The position numbers and the translations under genes are program-made. DNA of 64,000 nt from Parietaria judaica (Eukaryota > Streptophyta > Magnoliopsida > Rosales > Urticaceae), in assembly GCA_954871525.1 (NCBI GenBank), contig OX940862.1, positions 39,858,232-39,922,231 of the forward strand, in the 5' to 3' direction. Below, one piece after another: positions 1 to 11,469 of this stretch. The notes beneath the pieces are model-generated. The model made no database searches. It was not told the DNA's origin and worked only from the letters and a program-made list of their open reading frames with translations. Positions within the stretch are counted from its first letter, which is position 1. Each line of letters opens with the position of its first letter.

Positions 1-3000
1 AACTGTCTAACCTCAAGGGTCAAACTGTCCGACTAAACGGGGAAAACTATCCAACGAAACAAAGTATCTAACTCGGGAGATAAAACCGTCTAACTCCATG
101 GGTTAAACTGTCTAACTTAATAAATTATGTTTTTATTGACGGGGGATAAAACTATCCTTCTTGACTCTAACTTATCAAAGTGTCTAACTTCACCACAAAA
201 ACAATCAAACTCGGTGAAGAAAACTGTCCAAAAAAACTTGCAATATTTAGTGAAATATAAAACTGTCTAACTTGAAGCGTCAAACTGTCCGACTTAACGG
301 GAAAAACTATCCAACTAAACAAAACTGTCTAACCCGGAAGATAAAACCGTCTAATTCCATGGGCTAAACTGTATAACTTAATAAATTATATTTTATTTAC
401 GGGGGATAAAACTATCCTTCTTGAACCTAACTTATCAAAGTGTCTAACTTCACCACAAAAACTATCAAACTCGGTGAAGAAAACTGTCCAAAAAAACTTT
501 TAATATTTAGTAAAACATAAAACTGTCTAACTTGAAGCGTCAAACTGTCCGACTTAACGGGAAAAACTATCCAACTAAACAAACTGTCTAATCCGGGAGA
601 TAAAACCGTCGAACTCCATGGGTTAAACTGTCTTACTTAATAAATTATGTTTTATTGACGGGGGATAAAACTATCCTTCTTGACTCTAACTTATCAAAGT
701 GTCTAACTTCACCACAAAAACAATCAAACTCGGTGAAGAAAACTGTCCAAAAAAACTTACAATATTTAGTGAAATATAAAATTGTCTAACTTGAAGAGTC
801 AAACTGTCTGACTTAACGGGAAAAACTATCCAACTAAACAAACTGTGTAACCCGGAAGATAAAACCGTCTAATTCCATGGGCTAAACTGTTTAACTTTTT
901 AAATATATTTTATTTACGGGGGATAAAACTATCCTTCTTGACCATAACTTAACAAAGTGTCTAACTTCACCACAAAAACTATCAAACTCGGTGAAGAAAA
1001 CTGTCCAAATTTTATTTTAATATTTAGTGAAACATAAAACTGTCTAACTTGAAGCGTATAACTGTCCGACTTAACGGGAAAAAACAATCCAACTAAACAA
1101 ACTGTCAAACCCGGAAGATAAAACCGTCGAAATCCATGTGTTAAACTGTCTAACTTAATAAATTATGTTTTATTGACGGGGGATAAAACTATCCTTCTTG
1201 ACCCTAACTTATCAAAGTGTCTAACTTCACCACAAAAACAGTCAAACTCGGTGAAGAAAACTGTCCAAAAAAACTTGCAATATTTAGTGAAACATAAAAC
1301 TGTCTAACTTGAATCGTCAAACTGTCCGACTTAATGTGGAAAACTATCCAACTAAACAAACTATCTAACCAGGAAGATAAAAGCGTCCAACTACAAGGGT
1401 TAATATGTCTAACTTAATAAATTATGTTTTATTGACGGGGGATAAAACTATCCTTCTTGACCTTAACTTATCAAACTGTCTTACTTCACCACAAAAACTA
1501 TCAAACTCGGTGAAGAAAACTGTCCAAATTTTATTTTAATATTTAGTGAAACATAAAACTGTCTAACTTGAAGCGTCAAACTGTCCGACTTAACGGGAAA
1601 AACAATCCAACTAAACAAACTGTCTAACCCGGAAGATAAAACCGTCGAACTCCATGTGTTAAACTGTCTAACTTAATAAATTATGTTTTATTGACGGGGG
1701 ATAAAACTATCCTTCTTGACCCTAACTTATCAAAGTGTCTAACTTCACCACAAAAACAGTCAAACTCGGTGAAGAAAACTGTCTAAAAAAACTTGCAATA
1801 TTTAGTGAAACATAAAACTGTCTAACTTGAATCGTCAAACTGTCCGACTTAACGTGGAAAACTATCCAACTAAACAAACCGTCTAACCAGGAAGATAAAA
1901 GCGTCCAACTACAAGGGTTAATATGTCTAACTTAATAAATTATGTTTTATTGACGGGGGATAAAACTATCCTTCTTGAACTTAACTTATCAAACTGTCTT
2001 ACTTCACCACAAAAACTATCAAACTCGGTGAAGAAAACTGTCCAAATTTTATTTTAATATTTAGTGAAACATAAAACTGTCTAACTTGAAGCGTCAAACT
2101 GTCCGACTTAACGGGAAAAACAATCCAACTAAACAAACCCGGAAGATAAAACCGTCGAACTCCATGTGTTAAACTGTCTAACTTAATAAATTATGTTTTA
2201 TTGACGGAGGATAAAACTATCCTTCTTGACCCTAACTTATCAAAGTGTCTAACTTCACCACAAAAACAGTCAAACTCGGTGAAGAAAACTGTCCAAAAAA
2301 ACTTGCAATATTTAGTGAAACATAAAACTGTCTAACTTGAATCGTCAAACTGTCCGACTTAACGTGGAAAACTATCCAACTAAACAAACCGTCTAACCAG
2401 GAAGATAAAAGCGTCCAACTACAAGGGTTAATATGTCTAACTTAATAAATTATGTTTTATTGACGGGGGATAAAACTATCCTTCTTGACCTTAACTTATC
2501 AAACTGTCTTACTTCACCACAAAAACTATCAAACTCGGTGAAGAAAACTGTCCAAATTTTATTTTAATATTTAGTGAAACATAAAACTGTCTAACTTGAA
2601 GCGTCAAACTGTCCGACTTAACGGGAAAAACAATCCAACTAAACAAACCCGGAAGATAAAACCGTCGAACTCCATGTGTTAAACTGTCTAACTTAATAAA
2701 TTATGTTTTATTGACGGGGGATAAAACTATCCTTCTTGACCCTAACTTATCAAAGTGTCTAACTTCACCACAAAAACAGTCAAACTCGGTGAAGAAAACT
2801 GTCCAAAAAAACTTGCAATATTTAGTGAAACATAAAACTGTCTAACTTGAATCGTCAAACTGTCCGACTTAACGTGGAAAACTATCCAACTAAACAAACC
2901 GTCTAACCAGGAAGATAAAAGCGTCCAACTACAAGGGTTAATATGTCTAACTTAATAAATTATGTTTTATTGACGGGGGATAAAACTATCCTTCTTGACC

Positions 3001-4760
3001 TTAACTTATCAAACTGTCTTACTTCACCACAAAAACTATCAAACTCGGTGAAGAAAACTGTCCAAATTTTATTTTAATATTTAGTGAAACATAAAACTGT
3101 CTAACTTGAAGCGTCAAACTGTCCGACTTAACGGGAAAAACAATCCAACTAAACAAACCCAGAAGATAAAACCGTCGAACTCCATGTGTTAAACTGTCTA
3201 ACTTAATAAATTATGTTTTATTGACGGAGGATAAAACTATCCTTCTTGACCCTAACTTATCAAAGTGTCTAACTTCACCACAAAAACAGTCAAACTCGGT
3301 GAAGAAAACTGTCCAAAAAAACTTGCAATATTTAGTGAAACATAAAACTGTCTAACTTGAATCGTCAAACTGTCCGACTTAACGTGGAAAACTATTCAAC
3401 TAAACAAACCGTCTAACCAGGAAGATAAAAGCGTCCAACTACAAGGGTTAATATGTCTAACTTAATAAATTATGTTTTATTGACGGGGGATAAAACTATC
3501 CTTCTTGACCTTAACTTATCAAACTGTCTTACTTCACCACAAAAACTATCAAACTCGGTGAAGAAAACTGTCCAAATTTTATTTTAATATTTAGTGAAAC
3601 ATAAAACTGTCTAACTTGAAGCGTCAAACTGTCCGACTTAACGGGAAAAACAATCCAACTAAACAAACCCGGAAGATAAAACCGTCGAACTCCATGTGTT
3701 AAACTGTCTAACTTAATAAATTATGTTTTATTGACGGGGGATAAAACTATCCTTCTTGACCCTAACTTATCAAAGTGTCTAACTTCACCACAAAAACAGT
3801 CAAACTCGGTGAAGAAAACTGTCCAAAAAAAACTTGCAATATTTAGTGAAACATAAAACTGTCTAACTTGAATCGTCAAACTGTCCGACTTAACGTGGAA
3901 AACTATCCAACTAAACAAACCGTCTAACCAGGAAGATAAAAGCGTCCAACTACAAGGGTTAATATGTCTAACTTAATAAATTATGTTTTATTGACGGGGG
4001 ATAAAACTATCCTTCTTGACCTTAACTTATCAAACTGTCTTACTTCACCACAAAAACTATCAAACTCGGTGAAGAAAACTGTCCAAATTTTATTTTAATA
4101 TTTAGTGAAACATAAAACTGTCTAACTTGAAGCGCCAAACTGTCCGACTTAACGGGAAAAACAATCCAACTAAACAAACTGTCTAACCCGGAAGATAAAA
4201 CCGTCGAACTCCATGTGTTAAACTGTCTAACTTAATAAATTATGTTTTATTGACGGGGGATAAAACTATCCTTCTTGACCCTAACTTATCAAAGTGTCTA
4301 ACTTCACCACAAAAACAGTCAAACTCGGTGAAGAAAACTGTCCAAAAAAACTTGCAATATTTAGTGAAACATAAAACTATCTAATTTGAATCGTCAAACT
4401 GTCCGACTTAACGTGGAAAACTATCCAACTAAACAAACTGTCTAACCAGGAAGATAAAAGCGTCTAACTACAAGGGTTAATATGTCTAACTTAATAAATT
4501 ATGTTTTATTGACGGGGGATAAAACTATCCTTCTTGACCTTAACTTATCAAACTGTCTAACTTCACCACAAAACCTGTCAAACTCGCTGAGGAAAACTGT
4601 CTAATTAAAATTGCAATATTTAGTGAAACATCAAACTGTGTAACTTGTAAGATAAAATCGTCCGACTTAACGGGGAAAACTATCCAACTAAACAAACTGT
4701 CTAACCAAGAAGAGAAAAGCGTTAATCTGTCTAACTTCACCACAAAACCCGACAAAATAG
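1..4760. repeat. Satellite array, ~259-bp monomer with ~510-bp higher-order dimer
   Basis: A recurring GGGGGATAAAACTATCC core starts at 141, 401, 660, 918, 1178, 1437, 1696, 1955, 2206, 2465, 2716, 2975, 3226, 3485, 3736, 3996, 4255 and 4514, giving a 258-260 bp period, with 251 bp where one monomer type lacks a short TGTCTAA segment. Two monomer types alternate (one with CAGGAAGATAAAAGCGTCC, one with CCGGAAGATAAAACCGTCG), so from about 1955 to 3996 the true repeat is a nearly identical dimer of about 510 bp. Each monomer is itself built from degenerate units of about 20 bp starting AAACTGTCTAACTT. The array runs off the left edge; monomers become divergent after about 4550 and stop near 4760. 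Short minus-strand ORFs here are by-products of the repeat. I see no coding or transposon motif in the monomer. Whether it is centromeric, subtelomeric or interstitial cannot be told from this window. Confidence 0.95.
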
Positions 4761-4779
4761 ACTACATTCCTTATCTTAA

Positions 4780-5600
4780 ATCAAAATATTATCTTTGAAA
4801 CACCCATTGAAGTTTGAAACACCCAAAAATGATATATAGTAAGAAAGTCTTCTTTAAATATAGGATTCTTAAATATATATACATTCAGAATTATCAAATC
4901 GTCCATGAATAGCATGCCCGGGCTCATCCCACACAGGAGAACCAAATCCTCAGGGTGAATCACGTGAACCTCGGTGCTTCGTGCATCAACAGCGGGTCCG
5001 GGCCGGGTTCTTCCTCTTCTGGAGCTGCAAGACGATGACATGGCCCTAGATTCCGATGATGTTGGTAATATACATATGCACCAAAATGAAGAAACAGCCG
5101 ATCATCAACCTTTAAAAAAAACAACATTCGAAACTTATTACATCTTTCCTATAACCGGACAAGTTTCCGAACCATTCACTAACCGAAAAGAGCTACACTC
5201 CGCACATGCAATTCGGACGCTCTCGGATTCAGCAAGAACGACTAAATCCCAGTACGAAACCTACAGCCGAACGTCGCCGAAACAAAGCCACAAATCAAGG
5301 AGACATTTTTGAAAGAGTCGAAGATAGCGAGTTGATGAACAATCAATGAATCCCACAAACCCTAATTGTTGTGCAGATATCAAATTCTACATTCTAAATG
5401 ACAATCATATATGCAATTCAACGATTCAATTGAGCAGAACTGCTACATTCGCATACAACGAGAAAGAGGAGAAGAATCTTACGAGCTTGAGAGGAGTGAT
5501 TGAATCGACGAGCGAGATTCTAGTGTTCGTGTTTGGGAGGAAATTATGGTCGCTGATTGAGTGCAGTGAACAAGGATGCAGCTTACAATTTCTTGAACCC
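4780..5600 (-). pseudogene. Unassigned gene-like patch beside the TM9SF exon fragment
   Basis: Composition changes sharply from the satellite to mixed, partly GC-rich sequence. Reading the minus strand from about 5600 to 4780 gives sequence that looks like plant leader, intron and exon remnants. One open stretch (5041 to about 4880) begins MSSSCSSRRGRTRPGPAV and contains VHVIHPEDLVLLCGMSPG; it runs into AT-rich sequence without a domain I recognise. A very weak resemblance of its end to the hydrophobic part of TM9SF proteins is not strong enough to use. Plus-strand ORFs at 4974-5312 and 5346-5852 are probably fortuitous. No complete gene can be built. Confidence 0.25.
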
Positions 5601-5711
5601 TCATTCATCGTGCTTGTGGGGGTAGCTCCCGGGGAGGTGGAAGCCATGGCTAGGGCACAGAGCGGTGAGGATCACCAGTGCCCAGATCGCGGATCGGCGG
5701 AAAGATTCCAT
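5601..5711 (-). pseudogene. TM9SF/TMN (nonaspanin) first-exon fragment
   Basis: The minus strand encodes a 36-codon open stretch from ATG (5711) to TGA (5601-5603). It has a hydrophobic signal-peptide core (AIWALVILTALC, residues 8-19), a likely cleavage region PSHG, and then FHLPGSYPHKH (residues 24-34). An F-x-LPGS-Y-x-H motif just after the signal peptide is characteristic of the mature N-terminus of plant transmembrane nine (TM9SF/TMN) endomembrane proteins. Those proteins continue with a conserved luminal domain (PFSYYSLPFC-like) that is absent here: the frame stops two residues after HKH and no later exon is recognisable nearby. The 170 bp upstream on the minus strand (5712-5885) is rich in GA/CT and resembles a plant 5' leader. 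This is probably a copied or truncated 5' end rather than a functional gene. The call rests on one short motif. Confidence 0.45.
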
Positions 5712-5885
5712 TTCGGGGGTTCTTGCGTCAGATCTGGACATCGTCGAAGAGAATCGAAGGAGCGGCGGGGATCACAGAGCTTGCGTGGAGGAGGGAGTCA
5801 TGCGAAGGAGAAAGCGAATATCATGGGCTCGTCTCTGCGAGGAAGACGATGAAGAAGAAGCTTGAGACAGAGAGAGAGAGGTGAG

Positions 5886-7962
5886 GGTGGAAAAGAGGTG
5901 AGTGAAAATTGAGGGTAAAAAAGGGTAATATTGTCCAAAACATGGCTAAATATAAAATGGGGAATATTTTTTCAGAAACAAAAAATGGGGGAACAATAAC
6001 AAAATAAGTGTATTTTTGGGGGTCATTTTTTAAAGTTTCCCTATATATATATATATATCAGCTTTATTAAAAAGAATCTCAAAGACCCAATCTTTGATTC
6101 TATATGGCATGAGGTTGTAATATCTTCCTTTTCGGTTTTTAATATATATTGTATTTAAAAGAGAATTGAAAGAAAGTTAAAAATACATTTTTTGAGTGAT
6201 TTTTTTTTTTTTTGCATAAATAGGAATTATATCGCACATTTTTATATTGTGTTACTTCCTTTATTTATATTATATATATAAAGTAAAAGGTTGTATTGTG
6301 CTTAAAGAGAGATTTAATATAGCCGAATATAAAACCTTTAAAAGTATAGATAACAAATAGTCATCAACATTGTATAACTGATTTTTCTAGTGAAATTCTA
6401 ATCAAAGTCATTGGAAATATAGAGAGTAATTGTAAAATAGAACTTGTTTTAGCAAGATTTAATTTGTTTTACGTTTTTAATGTTTATATTTAGATATATA
6501 TATAAATACATAAAAGTTATGCAAAAGAATTTTAAAATTGTGGATAAACTTGACATTCAATACATGATATTCGGGTAAATGTTATTACTCATCTCAATAT
6601 GTCTATGTGATAAATAATTGATATATATATATATATAGATATATATACATATAAAAGTTAAACCCGCAAAAGATTAAAGGTATTTTTAATTTACAACTCA
6701 TTTCAAAATCATGATAAAAATTTCACGGCAACCAATGATCAACACAAAACCAATTTTACTCCTACAAAAAAAAATAGATCAATAAAAAAAAAACAGACTA
6801 AGACTAACAAACATTCATACTCATTATGAATACTTTGAATTCTAATAAAGCGTATAATAGACAATGTATATAAATAACTATAGTGCTTGATGAGATGAAT
6901 AATAAGATCACTAACCATGTCATGTACATCTCTGTTCAAGACATTTGCAATAATTCTTCGTTGCTTTTCCGTGAACATCTCTGTTCAAGACTAATTAAAC
7001 ACGTTGGAATCTACTCAAATTTGAAAGCGAGAAAGATAAAATCTAATAAATGAAAATACAGAAAAATATCAAAAGATTAACAAAATAATATGAAAGAACA
7101 TTATTAGAGAGAGACAATATTGAAAGTAGAGAATATAAATGAATATTGCATCAGCTTACAAAAGTCTCTCTATCACTATTTATAGGCTAGTGAGCTATAA
7201 TAAATGAGATTAGTATTAATTTTGACATTAATAAGAGAAAATCAAAAAACTTTGGTTGTATCACGTATGAAATTGAAAAGACCTAACATCATCCAATAAT
7301 AAAAAAATTATCATATCAAATATATAAATTGTGTAAAAATTGCATGCATCACAAAAGTATAAGTGTTGTAAATATATATATATATATATATATAAATAAT
7401 TACGATTAAAATTATAAAATAAAATGAACATATAATATTTTTTCTAATTACGTAATTAATTACACATGTCTTTATATAATTGATTTATTTATATAATTGA
7501 TTTATTTATTTATATACATTATTAGTTGTTGTGCAATGCATTTGTGTTATTCGATTAAAATAAGAATGCATGCAATTACAGCAATGAAATTTATACCATA
7601 CAATTATACCAATGAATATATAACATATCATTCACGATGAAATTTATAACATATCATTTATTAGGATGAATGGTTGATATATTTATGATAAAAATAAATC
7701 TAATTGTGAAATTTTAGAATTGCAAGATTCTCCATTTCCAAGCTATTTAGCCTATCAATTTAGTGTGGATAGATTTTCCTTTTATATATATAGATTGTGT
7801 ATTTATGTAGCACTTAAAAGAAGGCGATCGAGCGACAAGTGATATAGTGATTTTAACGTACTTTTACACCGAGAACGAAATTCTTGATGTCAAATTGCTA
7901 TTTGTTTTCTGCCATTTACATCTTCAATAAGGATTTATGGTCTCCCCAACAACCTTAGTATG
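5886..7962. other. AT-rich intergenic DNA
   Basis: Strongly AT-rich, with TA microsatellites near 6042-6058, 6617-6650 and 7373-7394 and many poly-T or poly-A runs. Small ORFs (for example 6739-6978, minus) are low-complexity and unconvincing. No gene, RNA gene or intact transposon end is recognised. Confidence 0.6.
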
Positions 7963-8881
7963 TGTCACAGTTAATTTTTCCGTTAACTATTTTAAACGAA
8001 TTTCCATATGCGGCGCCGAATCCTCTCTAGAATCCGACCAGCCTATGCTAATAATAATCAATCACACTTAAAGTAAATACTCACGACACAATAATCTTAC
8101 GAGGCACACACCAACCAAAGCTTTATTAATATCATTCAGCAGAGGACAACAAAACTCTACTGAATTATCATGTAAACTAAACGCTTAAAGCCTATACTCG
8201 AATTTCTCCCTGAGTATGAATGAATACAATAGCCTACAAGGCTTACTATTCATAGAGAATGCTAAGAAATCTTAATCCTACTCGAGTTACAATTCGTGGG
8301 CGCTATACTATCTTCTAGGATAATCCTTGGGCTCCAAGTCTTAAAGATTCCCTTATCTTAGCGAATCATGGTGGGCGAATTCCTTCCTTAAGTTGCAAGT
8401 CTCTCGGGCACGCGTTATCTTCCTTGGGCAGCATGTAGCGTGGGCAATCCGCATGAATGCTTTCCAAAACGCATGGGTGACGCTTGCTGAATCCGCGTGG
8501 GCGACGCTCGCTGTCTCTGCGTGGGTGACGCTCGCTGCCCAACCGCATGGGTGACGATGCCAGTAGTCTCGCGCGACTTTCCTTGTCCGAATGTGCGTGG
8601 GGGCTGCCCAAACTACACAAGCGCGCACTCGCTGCCCACGTAGCACGTCTTCTTGCTATGCGCATGGGCCTGGCAGCCCATTCGCTCGGCCCACTGCCTA
8701 GGCGTGTATCAAACGTTCCCTTGGCGCCCGTGTAGGATCTTTCCCGCATCTCCATCACTTGCTCGACACACGGAGACTTTTCTTGCGCTAGACCTCCTAC
8801 CTTACGCCTGGGAGGCTTGGTGGGACTCTCGCTCGTGCGTCACACCGCCTGGGACCCCTTATTGAACTAAGGGGTGTGACA
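7963..8881 (-). mobile_element. 3' LTR of a chromovirus (Ty3/gypsy), minus orientation
   Basis: On the plus strand this segment starts TGTCACAG and ends GGGGTGTGACA, so its termini form the perfect inverted repeat TGTCACA/TGTGACA expected of an LTR. On the minus strand it starts TGTCACACCCCTTAG, directly after a purine-rich tract and the chromodomain end of a gypsy integrase, which fixes it as the 3' LTR. Length is 919 bp. No matching 5' copy is present in the window: the opposite end of this composite carries an unrelated LTR (13703-14713). A short GC-rich tandem repeat lies inside (8471-8560). Confidence 0.8.
8471..8560. repeat. Four-copy 24-bp tandem repeat inside the chromovirus LTR
   Basis: Copies of GCRTGGGYGACGCTCGCTG start at 8471, 8495, 8519 and 8545 (periods 24, 24 and 26 bp). 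It is the source of several overlapping short ORFs on both strands here, which should not be read as genes. Confidence 0.75.
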
Positions 8882-8895
8882 AACTCTCCCCCACC
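8882..8895 (-). other. Polypurine tract of the chromovirus
   Basis: Minus-strand GGTGGGGGAGAGTT ends exactly at the start of the 3' LTR (8881), the position where the plus-strand primer of reverse transcription is expected. It confirms LTR orientation and boundary. Confidence 0.8.
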
Positions 8896-10260
8896 AGTTT
8901 GAGTCAACGCCCTCGTCAGATTAGAGTTGAGGTACTCCCTCACTTGATCTTCAAACTGCCAAAGGTTGATGTCATGATCCCATGTCGCCTCTGATTCCTC
9001 ACTGCCCTCCCAGTGAACTAGGTACTCAACTTTTATGTTCCTCTTTCTTTCCCCGTTCGATGGCCGGTCTAGCATTCGGTGCATGTTCTTCTCGTACTCC
9101 ATGCGCACGGTCGAAGGATCGCGCTTGATCTTTCGTCTATCTGGATCCTCGTGATACGGCTTCAGGAAGCTCATGTCAAACGTAAGGTGGATGTTCATCT
9201 TTGGAGGGAAGTCGAGCCGATAAGAGACATTCCCGACTTCCCTCAAGACTTCGAAAAGTTCGTCGTATCTCTTAATCAGGGCCTTGTGGTAATTCATGTC
9301 CGTCACTTTCTTCCAGATCTGCGGAGTCTATTTGAGTAACACTTTGTCACCCACTTTGAACTCAATATCTCGTCTCTTCTTGTCCGCATACTTCTTCATC
9401 CTTTGTTGGCCCTTAGCTAGGCTTCCTAGGCTTGTTCAAGCAGCTCTTGCTTCTCATGAGCATAGCTGTAGGTTGCGGGGCTGATGGCCTGGGATTCGCT
9501 CTTGGCTACGACAAGTGGCACCTACGATTGACGTCCAAACACCAACTCAACTGGACTCATCTGCGTCCCTGAGGACTTATGTAGGTTGTACGACAAATGG
9601 GCTACATCGAGTAGGTAAAGCCAATTCTTCTGACTCGCGGTTACGTGGTGCCTTAAGTATTCCACCAGGAAGGCATTCACTCGCTCAGTCAAGCCATCTG
9701 TTTGCGGGTGCTGTGATATGGAAAATTTTAACTCGGACCTCATAAGCGTAAATAAGTAGGTCCATAACTTATCGGTAAATCAATTGTCGCGATCACTGAC
9801 TATGTCCTTCAGTAAGCCATAAACGTCACATCCGTGGTGCATACTTTGAGGGCCGTTATAAACACTCTGTATTTGTAGAATCTATCCACCACAATAATAA
9901 TCGACCCTTTCCCGTTAACCTTCGGAAAACCTACGATAAAATCCATGGAAATGGAATGCCATGGTACTTCGGGGATCAGTAGTGGTTGAAAAAGACCAAC
10001 GTGCTTCTTTTTCTCCGTTTTGTCTAGTTGGCGCACTAGACAAGTCTTGACGCAATCTCGACTACTTGCTCCATCTTTGGCCAGTAGTAGTGTCGGGACA
10101 GTAATGCCATCATCCTCTCCACACCTCACTGTCCCACCCACTGTGGATCGTGTGTCTCTCGCAATACCTCGCGCCGTAACGTGCCTTTCGGGACGGTCTT
10201 CCTCCCCGTGCGAAGAGAAGATCACCCTCGATCCAGTACTTTCAGACTAGCCCCTGATTC
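8896..10260 (-). pseudogene. Chromovirus integrase and C-terminal chromodomain, degenerate
   Basis: Reading the minus strand, decayed integrase pieces come first: a segment with WHSISMDFIVGFPK and IIVVDRFYKY (10225-9809), then ISQHPQTDGLTERVN and SYNLHKSSGTQMSPVELV (9743-9522). These match the catalytic core of Ty3/gypsy integrases; QTDGLTERVN carries the glutamate of the DDE triad. The C-terminal part follows (9420-8897): a KVGDKVLLK-like segment broken by a stop, the YRLDFPP segment and a chromodomain (EYLVHWEGSEESEATWD ... LWQFEDQVREYL) that defines chromoviruses and is thought to direct insertion to marked chromatin. The polypurine tract and 3' LTR follow immediately. Several stops and frameshifts separate the pieces, so it is not functional. 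The exact chromovirus clade is not assigned. Confidence 0.85.
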
Positions 10261-10369
10261 ACTTGCTTCTTTAGCTCGGTGTAGGTGGCATCCTCATCCG
10301 CAAAAGCTTTTAACCTGCTTCCAAAATCAAAGTCAATCGAGTTGAAACCGTTGACATACTCCTGCACGT

Positions 10370-11440
10370 TCTTCTAGATGAGGGCGTCCGCTACACGGTT
10401 CCCCACGCCCGGTTGTGTATCCTCTCGAACTCGAACTCCGCAAGGTACTCCTGCCACATAGCTTGCTTTGGTGATAACTTCCTTTGCGTCTGGAAGTAGG
10501 TGTTGGCCACATTGTCCATCATGCCAACGAACTTTGTGCCTAGCAGGTAATGTCGCCATAGTTTGAGGTAGTGAATCGTCGCCGTCATCTCTTTCTCGTA
10601 CGCTGAATAATGCTGCTCAACATCCTTCAGTTTTCGACTCTCATAAGAGATAGGGTGTCCCTCTTGGACTAAAACCCCGTCGATAACTCTATTGGACGCA
10701 TATGTTTGGACATCAAATGGTAAGTCAAAACATGGCAATTTAAGAACGGTAACTGAGGTTACCGCTTTCTTCACCAAGTTGAAGGCTTTCTGGCATTGCT
10801 CTGTCTACTCCCACTTCTTAATATTCTTTAGTAGGTTGGTTAGAGCACTAACGTGTTTAGATTAGTCCTTCATGAACTTGTGGTAGGAATTCGCCAATCC
10901 GAGAAACGACTGTAGTTCCGGAACGTTCTTCGTTTCCTCCCACTCCACAACCTCAATGATATTTCGTTCGTCCATCCGAATCTTGCCCGCGCTGATTCAG
11001 TACCCCAAAAACATGATCTCTATCCGAAAAAACTCACACTTCTCACTTTTTACATAGAGCTTGTTCTCTCTAAGACGTGAAAAAACCAGTCGTAGGTGTC
11101 TTAAGTGCTCGTCCAACGTCTTTTTGTAGACCATGATGTCGTCTAGATAGACGACGACAAAATCATCCAGAAACTCATAGAGCACGTCGTTCATCAAATT
11201 ACAGAACGTAGCAGGGGCATTAGTGAGTCCAAACGGAATTACTAGAAATTTGTACGAACCGTACCTTGTAACACATTTCGTCGCCCTTTGCTATCTGTAA
11301 TTACAAATATCTTGACCGTAGGTAAAGTTTGGTGAAGATGGTAGCCCCTGACAGTCGGTCAAATAAGTCTGTCACATTCGGGACCGGGTACTTGTTCTTC
11401 ACCGTCACCCTGTTCAACGGCATCAAAGCCGGTCAGCGAG
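10370..11440 (-). pseudogene. Chromovirus reverse transcriptase and RNase H, degenerate
   Basis: The minus strand carries the palm and thumb of a Ty3/gypsy reverse transcriptase. An upstream piece reads [19 protein letters not shown] and PFGLTNAPATF (about 11430-11200, in shifted frames). It is followed by FVVVYLDDIMVYKKTLDEHL with the YLDD catalytic motif and KCEFFRIEIMFLGY (11197-10997). RNase H follows at 10777-10391: FDLPFDVQTYASNRVIDGVL, where the usual catalytic TDAS reads TYAS, and YESRKLKDVEQHYSAYEKEM, ending WQEYLAEFEFERIHN. Order (RT, RNase H, integrase) is that of Ty3/gypsy. Multiple stops and frameshifts make it non-coding. Upstream of about 11440 the family signature changes to a Tat-type protease, so this pol has lost its own 5' half. 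Confidence 0.85.
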
Positions 11441-11469
11441 ACGGCCTCCCTGTTAATCTATGTTTCTTC

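Noticed and set aside
3721..4755. Minus-strand ORFs of 65 and 71 residues in the satellite
   Set aside because: They follow the tandem period and repeat the same peptide from copy to copy; the monomers have no start, splice or domain signals.
1..4760. CRISPR-like array, because of regularly spaced repeats
   Set aside because: Repeats are contiguous, the spacers are themselves repeated, and the genome is eukaryotic; this is satellite DNA.
4780..5041. TM9SF internal exon with MSP and GML-like residues
   Set aside because: The resemblance is only a few hydrophobic residues and needs a large deletion to align, so it was not used as evidence.
8353..8865. Several overlapping ORFs on both strands around 8.4-8.9 kb
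   Set aside because: They coincide with a GC-rich 24-bp tandem repeat inside an LTR, which opens frames by composition.
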